Assembly (NCBI GenBank): GCA_964058845.1
Contig: CAXKVR010000195.1
Location: 186,001-250,000 of the forward strand
From: Carex sylvatica
Lineage: Eukaryota > Streptophyta > Magnoliopsida > Poales > Cyperaceae
Length of the DNA: 64,000 nucleotides
Direction: 5' to 3'
The position numbers and the translations under genes are program-made. Shown here one piece after another: positions 24,166-35,063 of this stretch (positions are counted from its first letter, which is position 1; each line of letters opens with the position of its first letter). The notes under the pieces were generated by a model. The model saw only the letters and a program-made list of their open reading frames with translations, searched no databases and was not told the DNA's origin.

Positions 24166-25251
24166 TGGTCGCTTATTATTGGTTTTTAGTCTTCTATCTA
24201 TTTGCTAGTAATTGTTTCGTTGTAAAATTTAAGTTTGAGTTTTCCTATGAAATTTGATAATTGGGGTTTCTCATTATTGAGGGAGCACAGCGCACAAGAA
24301 CAAAATACGCCAGATTGCTTTGTACTTAGTTGTTCTCTGATTTATAAAATTCTCAATAATATACATAATGTTTTATTTCACAATTGGAGTCTGCGATGCT
24401 ATTGAGGTAGGATATTACACTGCTGTGATTTCTAGAAATTGGAATTGCAATTAGAATTTTTTATTTTTTACTTAGCTCTTCAAAGGATGAATTTGTTTCA
24501 ATACCCTTCTAATCACTTACGTTTTGTGTATTTAATGCACTATTTCTCATGGCATTGTTGTGTAGCTAATTGTAGGTTTTGTGACTTGATGAATCAGACC
24601 CTATCAACAAACATGCAATCAAACTCAGATTTCAGCCGTTGAGATGCGTAACCAATTGTAATTGCACACAATTGCTTTTAAATTGTGTGATGAACAGCTA
24701 TATTGATATTGGTTCCTTATCAGAGAACAGTGATGACGATACCCAATATAAATTATTAATTTTTTAGTTATGGTAAATAGGAACTGATGTGATCAATTTC
24801 TAATAACATCTAGATATATTGTTACAAAATAAGGGGCATTTTATAATATTTCAGAATTGTGCACAGTTTTGAATTTATTTTTCTCAACTTCCAGGGTCTT
24901 TCCAGTAAAAATTATGTGTTGGGGACTATTAGGACTGAATTTTGGTAAAATTCAGGGACTTTATGCAAATTTATATGTTCTGATAGGGTTCAGGGTCTTA
25001 TTTCTGTGTTCTGAACTGTTATTACTGAATTATGGTAACCTTCTGGCTAAGTTCACTTGCCATCTTAAGTGTTGAGGTATTAGGATACTCTATGAAGGTC
25101 AATGGTTTAAACCTGAAAACATGGCTGCAAGCCTCGTGACACTTCTCTATAACATCTGAAAAAAATGCCTTTTGACTATTATTTCCTTATCTTTTTTTTA
25201 ACTGAAGGAAAATTGACAAGGCATTCCATAAGACCAAGGTACACCCACCAA
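24166..25251 (+). other. Intron-like spacer
   Basis: AT-rich DNA without a supported exon. I looked for the upstream primase exon motif (acidic DIDLTDYDD type) and did not see it. Confidence 0.35.
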
Positions 25252-25336
25252 ATTTGTTGCTCTGGAGCTGACATATGCTCAGATTGTTGGCCTCTCATGA
25301 CAATTGCAATTAAAGTAATTGATACTGCTCTTAGAG
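25252..25336 (+). pseudogene. DNA primase small subunit, single exon relic
   Basis: The frame encodes CCSGADICSDCWPLMTIAIK followed by VIDTALR, and ends at a donor-like AGAG|GTCAGT. This is a highly conserved block of the eukaryotic DNA primase catalytic subunit (PRIM1/POLA3 family). It contains the CC...C...C residues of the zinc-binding site next to the active-site beta strand. Primase makes RNA primers for DNA polymerase alpha. The preceding exon with the catalytic Asp residues and the following GVHCWV-type exon are not recognisable nearby, and no proper acceptor precedes the motif. It is either a decayed gene or a captured exon. Confidence 0.75.
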
Positions 25337-25548
25337 GTCAGTACTCACTCCACCGAGCACTGTATTCAACTGGTACACTCTAACCTTGTATCCAAATTAT
25401 TGTTATCCTTTTTTTTGAAATTTGTCTTGTGACTACAGTTGAATTTATGGTACATTAGGATTTTGGTACCTGGCACTGGGGGAGTTCGATTCACTCAAAA
25501 GGAATAATTTGGGAATTGTTGGCAGTCTCTCGTTTGTTCCATTTGTTG

Positions 25549-26210
25549 GTAGATGTACACAAGCTAGCTATTGAGAAGATCAGTATCTTGGAGGTGTGTA
25601 TAGTAAAACAAAATTGCATTATGTTGTTACCATTTGTTGAAAAAATAGTAACTTTAGACACAAATTGCATTATGTTGTTGGCTTTTTTTTAAAGATGAAA
25701 TTTAGGCATAAATAATTTACATTACTTGATAAAGTTGATAAGTGTATTTTGTGATCTCAAGTCTCAATTTCTTGATCCATGCATGACCAGACCATGTAGG
25801 CTCCATGGATAACTCATAGGCCATCATAACAACATATCAGCATACCTGTACCAGTGTTCAACACAAACAAAACCAAATGAAATCTATATCGGTACAGCAT
25901 ATGCCTAAAACAACCCTTAATACCAAATCAGAAAAAAAATTCTGATTCTAGGTTGAATTAAGCCAAGCCATTGCAAATGCATATATATAACATTCCCATG
26001 TACATCCTAGAACAAGATTTCCATAAATGGATAAATATTAGGTTGCGATAGATGACCATATATAAGCAATATCCAATTACTTCTCGTCATTTATGGTTGG
26101 CTTATTTTCTATATCCATTGACTATTTTGTTTCTGTTTTATAGCTTGATCTAAACCTTGAGAGATTGAGAATGGCAGTTGAGAATCTACTAGGGAAGTTA
26201 GCCAAAATAT
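25549..26210 (+). other. Two possible coding exons, unrecognised
   Basis: 25549-25593 can encode VDVHKLAIEKISILE and stops at a donor-like GGAG|GTGTGT. 26144-26205 follows an acceptor-like TTTTATAG and encodes LDLNLERLRMAVENLLGKLA in the same phase. Joined, they give a short amphipathic coiled coil. I do not recognise the family. These may be exons of a degraded gene on the plus strand, or chance. Confidence 0.25.
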
Positions 26211-27006
26211 TTTTACTTTCTTTTTTAGTAACAACCTTTACAAATGATTTTGTTGGTTTATTTATGCAACAACAAATCTAATTTGTTGTGGCACTATATA
26301 TTGTAGGAGGAAATAACAGACATGATGGGCACCAAATCACCAATCTCTTGCTGGATCCAGATTAGTGCTTAACGGGTTTATTAATGGGTTTGTTTTGGCA
26401 CTAGACTGGTATCGGAAAAGAGATGAGTATGAGACATGGTTCTCATTGTTGGTTTGATAGGCATGAATTTACTTGTGTTGTTACCTGTATAAGATAGTAG
26501 TTGGCCTTGGCCGAAGTACTATTTTTCAGTCTCTGTTTTGGCCAGGAACTTGACCCTGTTTCAGCTGGGAACTGTTCACGTTTTGACCAAGAACAAACAA
26601 TCTTGAACAAACTCCTGCAATTTTTTAAGGACAACTACTGCCATTTTTTTTTAGAGAGAGATAAATGGAGACGAACAAACTTTTCAAACAATCTTGAACT
26701 TGTAAAAATAGCAAAAATAACTAAGCAAATTCACAGTGCAATACAACATTTAACAGTAATATAAAATAAAGAAGTATAAATAAATTCGCCAAAACAACAA
26801 TCACATTTGCAAAAAATATGACAATCATTTATACTCTTCTGGACTAAGTATCCTATCCCAAAAGTTTTTTTGGACCTCCTCCAGTGTATTTTTTCACTAA
26901 TTATTAATTTGTAGACCAATTGCTTTCTATATAATTCAGCTTCCTCAGCATCTACTTGTATTTTTAGTATATGAATAAATTATTATAAAAAATAATATAT
27001 ATATAT
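26211..27006. other. Spacer, no gene seen
   Basis: No supported feature. 26495-26605 holds a pair of overlapping, slightly GC-richer phrases without a convincing frame. Confidence 0.35.
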
Positions 27007-27434
27007 AGAGGTTGGCTACTATGCTTATATAAGCATATCCCCACATATGCTTATAATATATTTTTGTGTTTCCAATGTCCAAATGGTCGATCTGAACCGT
27101 TAGATGTGATATCTATATTGAAATGTGCTTAGAGACCAAATTTTACATTTTTCTGAATTTTTTTACTATTTATTAATCCACTTTGAAAATTGCTGATCCA
27201 ACAGTGGCTTCTGATTTTACTGTTTTGTTAAGCCACCGTTGGATCAGCGATTTTCAAAATGGCTTAATAAATAGTAAAAAAATTTAGAAAAATGTAAAAT
27301 TTGGTCTCCAAGCACATTTCAATATAGAGATCACATCTAACAGTTCAGATCGACCATTTGGATATTAGAAATAGAAAAATGAGTTACAAGCATATGTGGG
27401 GATATGCTTATATAACCATAGTAGCCAACCTCTA
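27007..27434. mobile_element. Foldback MITE, 'GAGGTTGGCTACTATGC' type
   Basis: A near-perfect inverted repeat of 428 bp begins AGAGGTTGGCTACTATGCTT and ends with its complement. The core contains the 'ggtctcc...aagcacatttcaatat' and 'tgctgatccaac' segments. A second copy with the same ends lies at 47760-48190. It sits in a (TA)n stretch, so the TSD cannot be read. There is no coding capacity. Confidence 0.9.
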
Positions 27435-27782
27435 TATATATATACTAGCATCATACCCGTGCGTTGCAACGGAAACAGATTATTTTATTATAAAATATTA
27501 TAAAATGAAGAAGATCAAGCGTTTCATTATTTCATTATTTGCATGACCGTTTTGAAAATCAACCGTTCAAATACGTGCTGCACAAACCTCAAAACAATAA
27601 TAATACTGATATGATACGGATACAGTGATACGGCAATTTAAAAAAATGAAGGATACAATACGGCTATTAATATATATATATATATTTTTATTTTATATAT
27701 GATATTTATATAATTATAATTTAAATCAAATTTGTAGAGAAAAATAGTTAACTATTATATTTATCTACAAGATAACACATGT
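27435..27782. other. AT-rich spacer
   Basis: Contains a CCCGTGCGTTGCAACGG hairpin (27461-27477) and a (TA)n run (27670-27688). The hairpin resembles sequences found at edges of plant repeats but no element could be delimited. Confidence 0.35.
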
Positions 27783-28005
27783 GAACTCTAGTGTAGTGGT
27801 AAGAATTTTGGCACCAACAGAACCCAACTGGGTTCGAATCCCGCCTTCAACAGAAAAAAGGGTGCGCAGTGCACAAGCGCCGTGCGTGGTTTAGAGGCGG
27901 TCCACGGGTGCGGCGCGCGGTCTACGGGCGCTGGGATCATATGCGGCACAACCAGTGCATGCTTAAGTGTTGAAGCGCATAATTTAGAAAATTCGTCTAT
28001 GTGCA
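27783..28005 (+). mobile_element. tRNA-derived SINE-like unit
   Basis: An A-box-like TAGTGTAGTGG near 27791 and a B-box GGTTCGAATCC near 27833 are spaced as in tRNA genes. The acceptor stem does not pair, however, and the T-stem has mismatches, so it is not a tRNA. About 140 bp of GC-richer, tRNA-unrelated sequence follows, as in plant SINEs. No poly(A)/T tail or TSD was clearly identified. Confidence 0.5.
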
Positions 28006-28015
28006 ATCTGAAAAT

Positions 28016-30950
28016 TCAATGACTGAGCATCCTTTCGAAAAAAAACAGTAAATTAGGACCCTTGCAGAATCTAGACATTAAGCTCCTTAAAATACCTACC
28101 TTCACAGACATGCTGAACACATTGTAGCGTTTCCATAATTCAATAAATTTTAATGCAAAGAGACCACACGAGTGGTCATCCTTTTGTTGTGGAACATCAA
28201 TCACAACCACAGACCATGTGGTTATATCTAGATCTGGGTACTCGATCTGGAGGAGATTGTCCGTGTCGAGTGCAAGAGATATCAAAAATTGAATTCCGTT
28301 GTGCTAAAATTTTATAATTATGTTAGTAATTGCGCAAAAAAAAATACACAGTATTATATGAAATATATAGCAGCTCGGAGGCTTACATGAAGAGTCCAAT
28401 ATTTGAAACATTTTATTATTGAAATTCAACACACCTACGTACCAATGTGTATTTTTATAATTGATAGGGAAAAAGACCTGCACATTAATTTCATTAAACT
28501 AGTCAATATATTAACGTAGAAATTATGGAAAAAATCTTACAATTTACATGTACTTACCAAATTATTTTTCAAAAATTCTTTGCCCGTTTTTGCCTACCTC
28601 ATTAAATCTAATGGATATGTGGTAGCTTTTAGGTTAGATCGAGCATATATAGTTGTGTTGTGAGTATCTACTATCATGACTTGAATGACATTGACAGCGT
28701 GCCGAGTGGGATCCATAATGTTGATGCCACAATTAATTATCTATTTAAAAGAGTGTGAGATGGAATGCATGAATTAAGAATTTTTTTGAATTGGTATATT
28801 GTATCTCATCATTAAGCCATTTGGATTGACCCGTCTCATAGGTAGGCTGGATAAGACAATTCATGTCGCCGGCTGTCAATGTCAGAAATCCAAACCCACC
28901 GTTCATTTTCACAACTTCAGTACTAGATTCTATATTTCTAACATATTCTACTGCTGCCATCTCATTCTTAGATAGCTCAACTCTTGATATATCTGAATAA
29001 ACTTATTAGAAAAAATTATAAAAATATCATGAATTAATATGAAACTAATATAGTAAATATATGAGAGGGTTAGTGGTTTGACCGCCAAATAAAATTATCT
29101 AGCCTATATGTTTGCTATATTAGTAATTACAAAGCTCATATTTTTTTCAATTCATTAATGATTTAACATGTACACTTTTTTGAAATCTTTTTTAGATTTT
29201 TTTTTTTTTGGAAATATGAGTTCAAGACAAAAGCATAGTCTTTATTTACTTGAATAGATCCATATGGATCTCTCTCTAGTTCTTTCAGCCGGCTTTATTT
29301 CATCCTTTTTGATTTATGTTGTTTAATTTCATCATCACTATGGTCAGATATGATATTGACTCGCGTGTTTTTTTTTCTCTATCATTTTCTCAGGAGTTTT
29401 GATCGGTAGCTGTTGTAGTGATTCATTCTTTATTATCTGCATAAAAAACATGTATGTTCTTAGTACATGTAATAGTTATAATTGGTACATCATCTTTTCG
29501 AATGAGCATGTAAATATCCATTAGTACAAGTTTTTGGTTGAAAAAAATAATCAGTAATGGATCATATTGAATTAATATCCAGATAGGTCCAATCTAATAT
29601 GTGTAAAATAAGTGAAGAAGACTAATAACTAAAAGAATATTGATCACTAACCTGAATCTCTGAAAGATTAAGACGCTGAACTATATTTCTGTGAAACCGC
29701 CCGTGTTTACGCTCATATTCGTCCCTCTTATCCATCAATTCACGGGTCAATTTAGACATTAAGGGGTGGTGGTGGTCCAAATTCTTATTAATCGTGATTT
29801 CTTGTACATGCTCATAGTACCACAATTATATTGAACCACAAAGTAAAACACAAATGTTAGCATAAAATTAAAAATTAATAATAATTTTTTTGAGTTATAA
29901 AATTATCTGTAGTAGTATGAGGTTGCCTTCTAGGCGCATATTTGTATATTTGTTCCGCATGAGACTACGGTGCAAGAACGATACTGTGACTCCGCCTAAT
30001 TGAAGTAGGACACTTGATCAACATCTTTCTCAATATTTAGATACTCCCTAGATATTCGATCATCCGTTGGTTGAGCTAGAACTCCAGCAACCATTAATAG
30101 CACGAATACTCTAACAAGGTTCTCATCATTTGCATCAAAAGTTGAAATACGAGAATTAAGATCAAGAAAAGATATATGTTGGTGAGTGGGATTTTCAAGT
30201 ATCTCGAAAAGAGCCTCATTAATATTTTTCCTCTCAAAATCAATATGAGTTCCTTCATCTCGCAAATCCATTATACAATATGCATCTTAATTGGTGAGTG
30301 ATACACTCTTTTCACCAATTTTAAATGTTTTACTATCGAGTTGGTACGCTCTGCTTAGTGTTTCAATTAGCGAACGATTGACAAGTATGGGTTGCAATTT
30401 AAAAAGACAACCGAAGCCTAACTCTGAATTTTTTTGCTTCTCCTCAAATTTTAAGCCGTCTAGCATAAGCACAAATTGCGTTGTTCGTTGAACAACCATG
30501 TTACGCAATGCCATGATTATGCGGTGCAGCAACGCTTTGCTACAAAAATAAATTATACCAAAAATACGTGAGACAGAGAAATTCAATTTCTAATTCTTAT
30601 TTTTTGATGTCATAAAGAATAAACAATTCTCATATAACCTCTATTTGAATATAAATTTGAATACTATAAAAAAAACATAAATAAAAATAAAATATAAAAT
30701 ACCTCAAATCTAGAAAATCAAACAACCCTTGCGGAAATTCAATTTCTAATTCTTATTTTTTGATGTTATAAAGAATAAACAATTCCTCATATAACCTCTA
30801 TTTGAATATAAATTTGAATACTGTAACAAAAAAAGCATAAATAAAAATAAAATATAAAATACCTCAACTCTAGAAGACCAATCAACCCTTGCGGAAGTAA
30901 TATATTGTGCAAACTTTTATTCTGCATATCTATATATACAGTTTAATCTA
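28016..30950 (-). pseudogene. Ulp1-like (C48) cysteine protease gene, transposon-associated type, broken
   Basis: Reading the minus strand from 30950 downward, the exons encode: a repeated 'LPQGL..LL.LR' exon (30893-30710); 30586-30287 with LGFGCLFKLQPI and RRAYQLDSKTF-like sequence; 30271-29996; 29825-29622 (WYYEHVQEI); 28985-28806, ending in SKWLNDE, the start of a Ulp1 catalytic core; and 28285-28016 with the catalytic-Cys motif QQKDDHSCGLFALKF. The layout matches plant Ulp1-like proteins often carried by Mutator-type elements, which cleave SUMO-like modifiers. A TAA at 30287-30289 interrupts an otherwise continuous frame, and the segment with the catalytic His could not be found. No transposase or terminal repeats are visible. 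Confidence 0.7.
30578..30893 (-). repeat. Tandem duplication of a ~156-bp exon-intron unit
   Basis: 30578-30733 and 30734-30893 are collinear with a few substitutions and small indels. Each unit carries one copy of the small minus-strand exon ending in a donor-like GAG|GTATTTTA. The duplication lies inside the Ulp1-like pseudogene. Confidence 0.9.
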
Positions 30951-31079
30951 GGCGACGGTATAACATTATTGTGCATAGAATGCAAAATTTAACCGCTATA
31001 AAAATAGTTTAATAATTAATCGTGTCATGTCAGGGTTAAATGAATGAAGATACATCCTAAATCGTGTCGTGTTTGTGCA

Positions 31080-31690
31080 CTTACGGTCAGCACTACTTTC
31101 TTTATATCAACTTTCTATAAATATAAGCTGTACCAAAGTTTGGAGTATTATTCTAGCTGCCTCCAACTTCAATATTTCGTATTTACAGATCTAGAGAAAG
31201 CCGTTGTTGCTTGTGCACTATAACTTCAATATACACAATCAATCTCAAGCTTATTCAATCAATCAACCAACTCCTAGAGTGATCCTGCGTGATCGAATCA
31301 TTTACTACTTCGAGCTTTGTTCTCATCTTGCAATCCTTGAAGTCCTTGCGACTCAGATTGTGTTGTTAGGGCCGTGTGACTTTTCAAAAGAATTGTAAGG
31401 GCTCACCGGTTCCACCTTGTACTCCTTTTTCATTGGGTAAAGAAAGACGCGCCATCTAGAAGATCGCGAGCCCCAAAGACGTAGGCGTTAGTGCCGAACT
31501 CCGTAAATAACTCTCGTGTCAAGTGTCTCTAAACTCTACTATTTACTTTATTTACTTTATATTTATATTTAGTTTAGGACAAAGTTATTCTAGTTTCCAC
31601 CAAAAATAACTTATAGACACGATAGAATATTGTCATTTAGATCAAAAATATAAAAATGCCTATTCCTCCCCCCTCTAGGTGCCTTTGGGA
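31080..31690 (+). repeat. Copia (SIRE-like) LTR fragment, plus orientation
   Basis: A TATA-like CTATAAATATAAGC at 31117 is followed by an R-U5 region. The segments 'catctagaagatcgcgagccc', 'gacgtaggcgttag' and 'gccgaactccg' are shared in order with the inverted LTRs at 5273, 8493 and 49824. It ends in the C-rich TCCCCCCTCTAGG phrase typical just before copia LTR ends. No primer-binding site follows; instead the 348-bp tandem array of the Tat-like element begins. It is a solo or truncated LTR in opposite orientation to the other copia elements here. Confidence 0.6.
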
Positions 31691-31698
31691 CTAGCACC

Positions 31699-33500
31699 TA
31701 TGCGGTGCCAATCATTAAACATAGATAATTATTTTAGTGCACACATGGTTTAGGCACAATATCAAAGCCTTATTTTGTTCAGCACAAAATATAAAGCTTG
31801 ATCGTCATTTTAATGACTGGTTAGACGAGCGTACCAGTGACAATTATTTTAAAGGGCACAATTTTGACAAAGCCCATGTGTTAGTTGTTTTAAATGGCAT
31901 AACTCAACAAAGCCCATTTTGTGCGTAAGGCTTTAATCATGGACCTCACATTTCTCCACTCTATCATTTGTGGTGGGACTATGTTTTATAGACATAATTT
32001 GTGGGTGAAATCTTACATCACTCATCTCACGTCTTAATGAGCAACATATGCGGTGCCAATCATTAGACATAGATAATTATTTTAGTATAAACATAGCTTA
32101 GGCACAATATCAAAATCTTATTTTGTTCAACACAAAATATAAAGCTTGCTCGTCATTTTAATGACTGGTTGGACGAGCGTACCAGTGACAATTATTTTAA
32201 AGGACACGATTTTGACAAAGCCCATGTGTTAGTTGTTTTAAAGGGCACAACTCAACAAAGCCTATTTTGTGCGTAAGGCTTTAATCACGGACCTCACATT
32301 TCTCCACTCCATCATTTGTGGTGGGACTATGTTTTATGGACATGATTTGTGGGTGGAATCTTACATCACTCATCTCACGTCTTTATGAGCAACCTATGCG
32401 GTGCTAATAATTAGACATAGATAATTGTTTTAGTACACACATGGCTTAGGCACAATATCAAAGCCTTATTTTGTTCAGCACAAAATATAAAGCTCGCTCA
32501 TCATTTTAATGACTATTGGACGAGCGTATCAGTGACAATTATTTTAAAGGGCACAACTCAACAAAGCCCATTTTGTGCGTGAGGTTTTAATCATAGACCT
32601 CATATTTCTCCACTCCATCATTTATGGTGGGACTATGTTTTATAGACATGATTTGTGGATGGAATCTTACATCACTCCTCTCACGTCTTCATGAACAACC
32701 TATGCGGTGCCAATCATTAGACAGATAATTGTTTTAGTGCACACATGAATTAGGCACAATATTAAAGCCTTATTTTGTTCAGCACAAAATATAAAGCTTA
32801 CTCGTTATTTTAATGATTGGTCAGACGAGCGTACCAGTGATAATTGTTTTAAAGGGCACAACCTTGACAAAGCCCATGTGTTAGTTGTTTTAAATGACAC
32901 AACTCAACAAAGCCCGCTTTGTGCGTGAGGCTTTAATCATGGACCTCAAATTTCTCCACTCCATTATTTGTGGTGGGACTTTGTTTTTTTTTATAGACAT
33001 GATTTGTGGGTGTAATCTTACATCACTCCTATCATGCTTTCTTGGACAACCTATGCAGTGTCAATCATTAGGCAGTGGCTTAGCGAAAAATACATCGCCA
33101 ATTTGATTTAATTTACAAACATGTTTTAAAGGGGGTTTGGTGCCTTCAGATTTAAAATAGTCTTAACGACCGCTTTCTATATCTTTTCATTTTATTTGAG
33201 ATATCATCACTAGGCACCCCCATTGTTTAAAGGACAATGGAGAAACCTTGTCTTTATATTCATCAAACTGGGAAGAGACAAAACCGGTGGTAGTTGTTTT
33301 AAGTGGGCACAACACCAAAGCCCAACTTTGTTTAAAGCACAAAGCTTAAGGCTTGTCTGTCTAGTTTACATAATGAACGGGCAGACACACCAGTGTAGGT
33401 TGTTTAAGGGTACATTGCAACAAAGCCTTTGTGAGGGTTGTTTAAGGGCACAACCAACAAAGCCTATTTTGTGACGATAGGCCTTTTTGGAATTTGTGTA
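31699..33500 (-). repeat. 348-bp tandem repeat array in the Tat-like element
   Basis: Units begin at TATGCGGTGCCAAT: 31699, 32047, 32395, 32701 and 33052. They span 348, 348, 306 (about 42 bp deleted) and 351 bp, and a fifth, strongly diverged unit runs to about 33500. Neighbouring units differ by scattered substitutions. The array lies downstream of the ORFs on the minus strand, where Tat/Ogre elements commonly carry tandem repeats that can seed satellites. No protein is encoded. Confidence 0.9.
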
Positions 33501-33792
33501 TAGTTGAAAGATCTTACATTTCGCTCGAGATAATTTCACTCATTGGCAAGTTAGGTCATTCGGGCCATGCAAACATTTTCTTTAGGCTTTTGGTTCATTG
33601 ACTTATCATATTTGGTTTAGGCATATTTATTTGTGGGGTTCAAGGATTTATTTGGGGTGTATTATCACATAACATGATATGACATGGTTTAAGCATAAAG
33701 AAGACTTGTTGCTCCTGATCACTGGGGAGCAAGCTCATTCCTTTGGTGCTTAGCGGGCCTGACATCTTGACCTAACACAGACGGCTCATAGG
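33501..33792. other. Spacer between tandem array and ORF
   Basis: No frame is supported. It is probably the untranslated region of the Tat-like element. Confidence 0.4.
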
Positions 33793-34545
33793 TTAGTGAT
33801 AACATGGCCGATCCTGGAGAGTCATAGTTTCCAGGCGCATAGGTAGAGGTCCGCCAACAACACTCTCAGCATCATCGGGTGAAGGGGACCTATTATCTTC
33901 AGTTTCCCATCCCTCCACTTTGACATCTATTATCTTACGATTGGGCTCTACAGTCAACCAGAGATAGCGGGGAATGGTATTTGGAGGTCCACAGGCAATC
34001 AAGACCCTGAGGACAGCATAGTTATCATGGAAGTATGGGGCAATCCTTAGCGGATACTCGAATCCAGTGATCATTGTGTGGATATTAGTGAAATTCCATA
34101 AGTGCAGAGGCACCTTGAGCAGCCTAACACGGGTGCGGTGAGTGAGGGGATTTGGAAACCCTTAATGTATAGATGTCCATCCAGTCATGCAGATGTCAAT
34201 AGAAGTCACGTGGGGGATACCCGCTTCTAAGGTGATGGCTCCTAACATGAGGATTCTTTCCTTGATCACTCCATCAGGGTATATGAGTATATAGTCGGCC
34301 CTTACTTCATAAACTTCTTCAATGATTAGGCGACTGAACTCACAATTGAGTCTATTGGCAAGGTAGTGGCCTATGCGGTGCTTAGTGTACCCTATCTTTC
34401 TTCCACCAATGATTTGTATGAATATGGAGCGGTTCAACCATCGGAGGTCTTCAGGCAGTGCATCCCTATTCGAGAAATTGACACTGAGAGAAGCAGGACC
34501 CAAAAGCGGGTCATAACCTATTTCACTTGTTGGGGTGAGTGCCAT
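33793..34545 (-). pseudogene. Extra ORF of the Tat-like element, DUF4283-like second half, one in-frame stop
   Basis: A single frame of 251 codons from ATG at 34545 is interrupted only by a TAA at 34164-34162. The first part contains DLRWLNRSIFIQIIGGRKIG and LANRLNCEFSRLIIEEVYE. The second contains VPLHLWNFTNIH and NYAVLRVLIA, then RYLWLTVEP, then VKVEGW. The 'LHLW...' then 'V.VEGW' layout resembles the RRM-like DUF4283 domain often found in plant element-encoded RNA-binding proteins; this assignment is by eye and uncertain. The good state of the frame contrasts with the broken gag upstream, so it may have been kept longer under selection. The ORF ends 290 bp before the tandem array. Confidence 0.5.
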
Positions 34546-34779
34546 GATTGCCTAATTTTTGGAGATTGGTCTGAGATATGCCATTGCTGCGACGTCAGGA
34601 CTTAGAGATTTGGGAAGTTTGTGACTTTAGAGATGTCGAATTCCAATCAGTGAATGGGGTATGTATATATACCATCCCCTCGGGCATTTTATGCCCGCCA
34701 TGATCTTTGTGCATAACTACCAGTTCTATATGTGAACGTAACGGGTAGTTTTGAGTGTAACCGCTCAGGAGTCACTGGA
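34546..34779. other. Spacer inside the Tat-like element
   Basis: Contains TATATATACC at 34663-34672 and a GGGCAT...ATGCCC hairpin (34681-34698) but no frame. Confidence 0.3.
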
Positions 34780-35040
34780 GTATTCCTGGTGGTAGGTGTC
34801 ATGGGCATCACCCTTTTGGTATGGTTTCAAATAACGATCACTCACTTACTTCGTGGGCATATCGTTCTTGCAATTTATCAATTTGTATCGATGGTCTTCT
34901 AAGACTTGATCCACTACATATGGGCCCCACGAATTAGTGATCATGAGCCTGGTGATTTCTTTCACAACCCACATGAGTTGTCCATTTTCATATTCAGGGA
35001 GTTGGCCGAGTGATAGTTGTATCCTACGTTTATTTTGGCT
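34780..35040 (-). pseudogene. Gypsy pol C-terminal (integrase tail-like) remnant
   Basis: Minus-strand translation gives RRIQLSLGQLPEYENGQLMW, then LMITNSWGPYVVDQVLEDHR, then RYLKPYQKG after one stop codon. The 'GPYVV..VLEDHRYKL' strand and the final 'RYLKPY' resemble the small beta-barrel at the end of gypsy integrases. This suggests that pol was once present and that most of it was lost by internal deletion. Confidence 0.5.
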
Positions 35041-35063
35041 TTCTGTCGGATGCGCACTTCATT

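Noticed and set aside
27455..27480. Helitron end suggested by the CCCGTGCGTTGCAACGG hairpin
   Set aside because: No CTRR end or TC start at a sensible distance was found.
27783..27855. Possible tRNA gene
   Set aside because: A and B boxes are present but the acceptor stem does not pair and the T-stem is imperfect; a SINE head fits better.
31699..33500. CRISPR-like or satellite centromere array
   Set aside because: Contiguous 348-bp units without spacers, inside a retroelement, only five units; a retroelement tandem repeat explains it.
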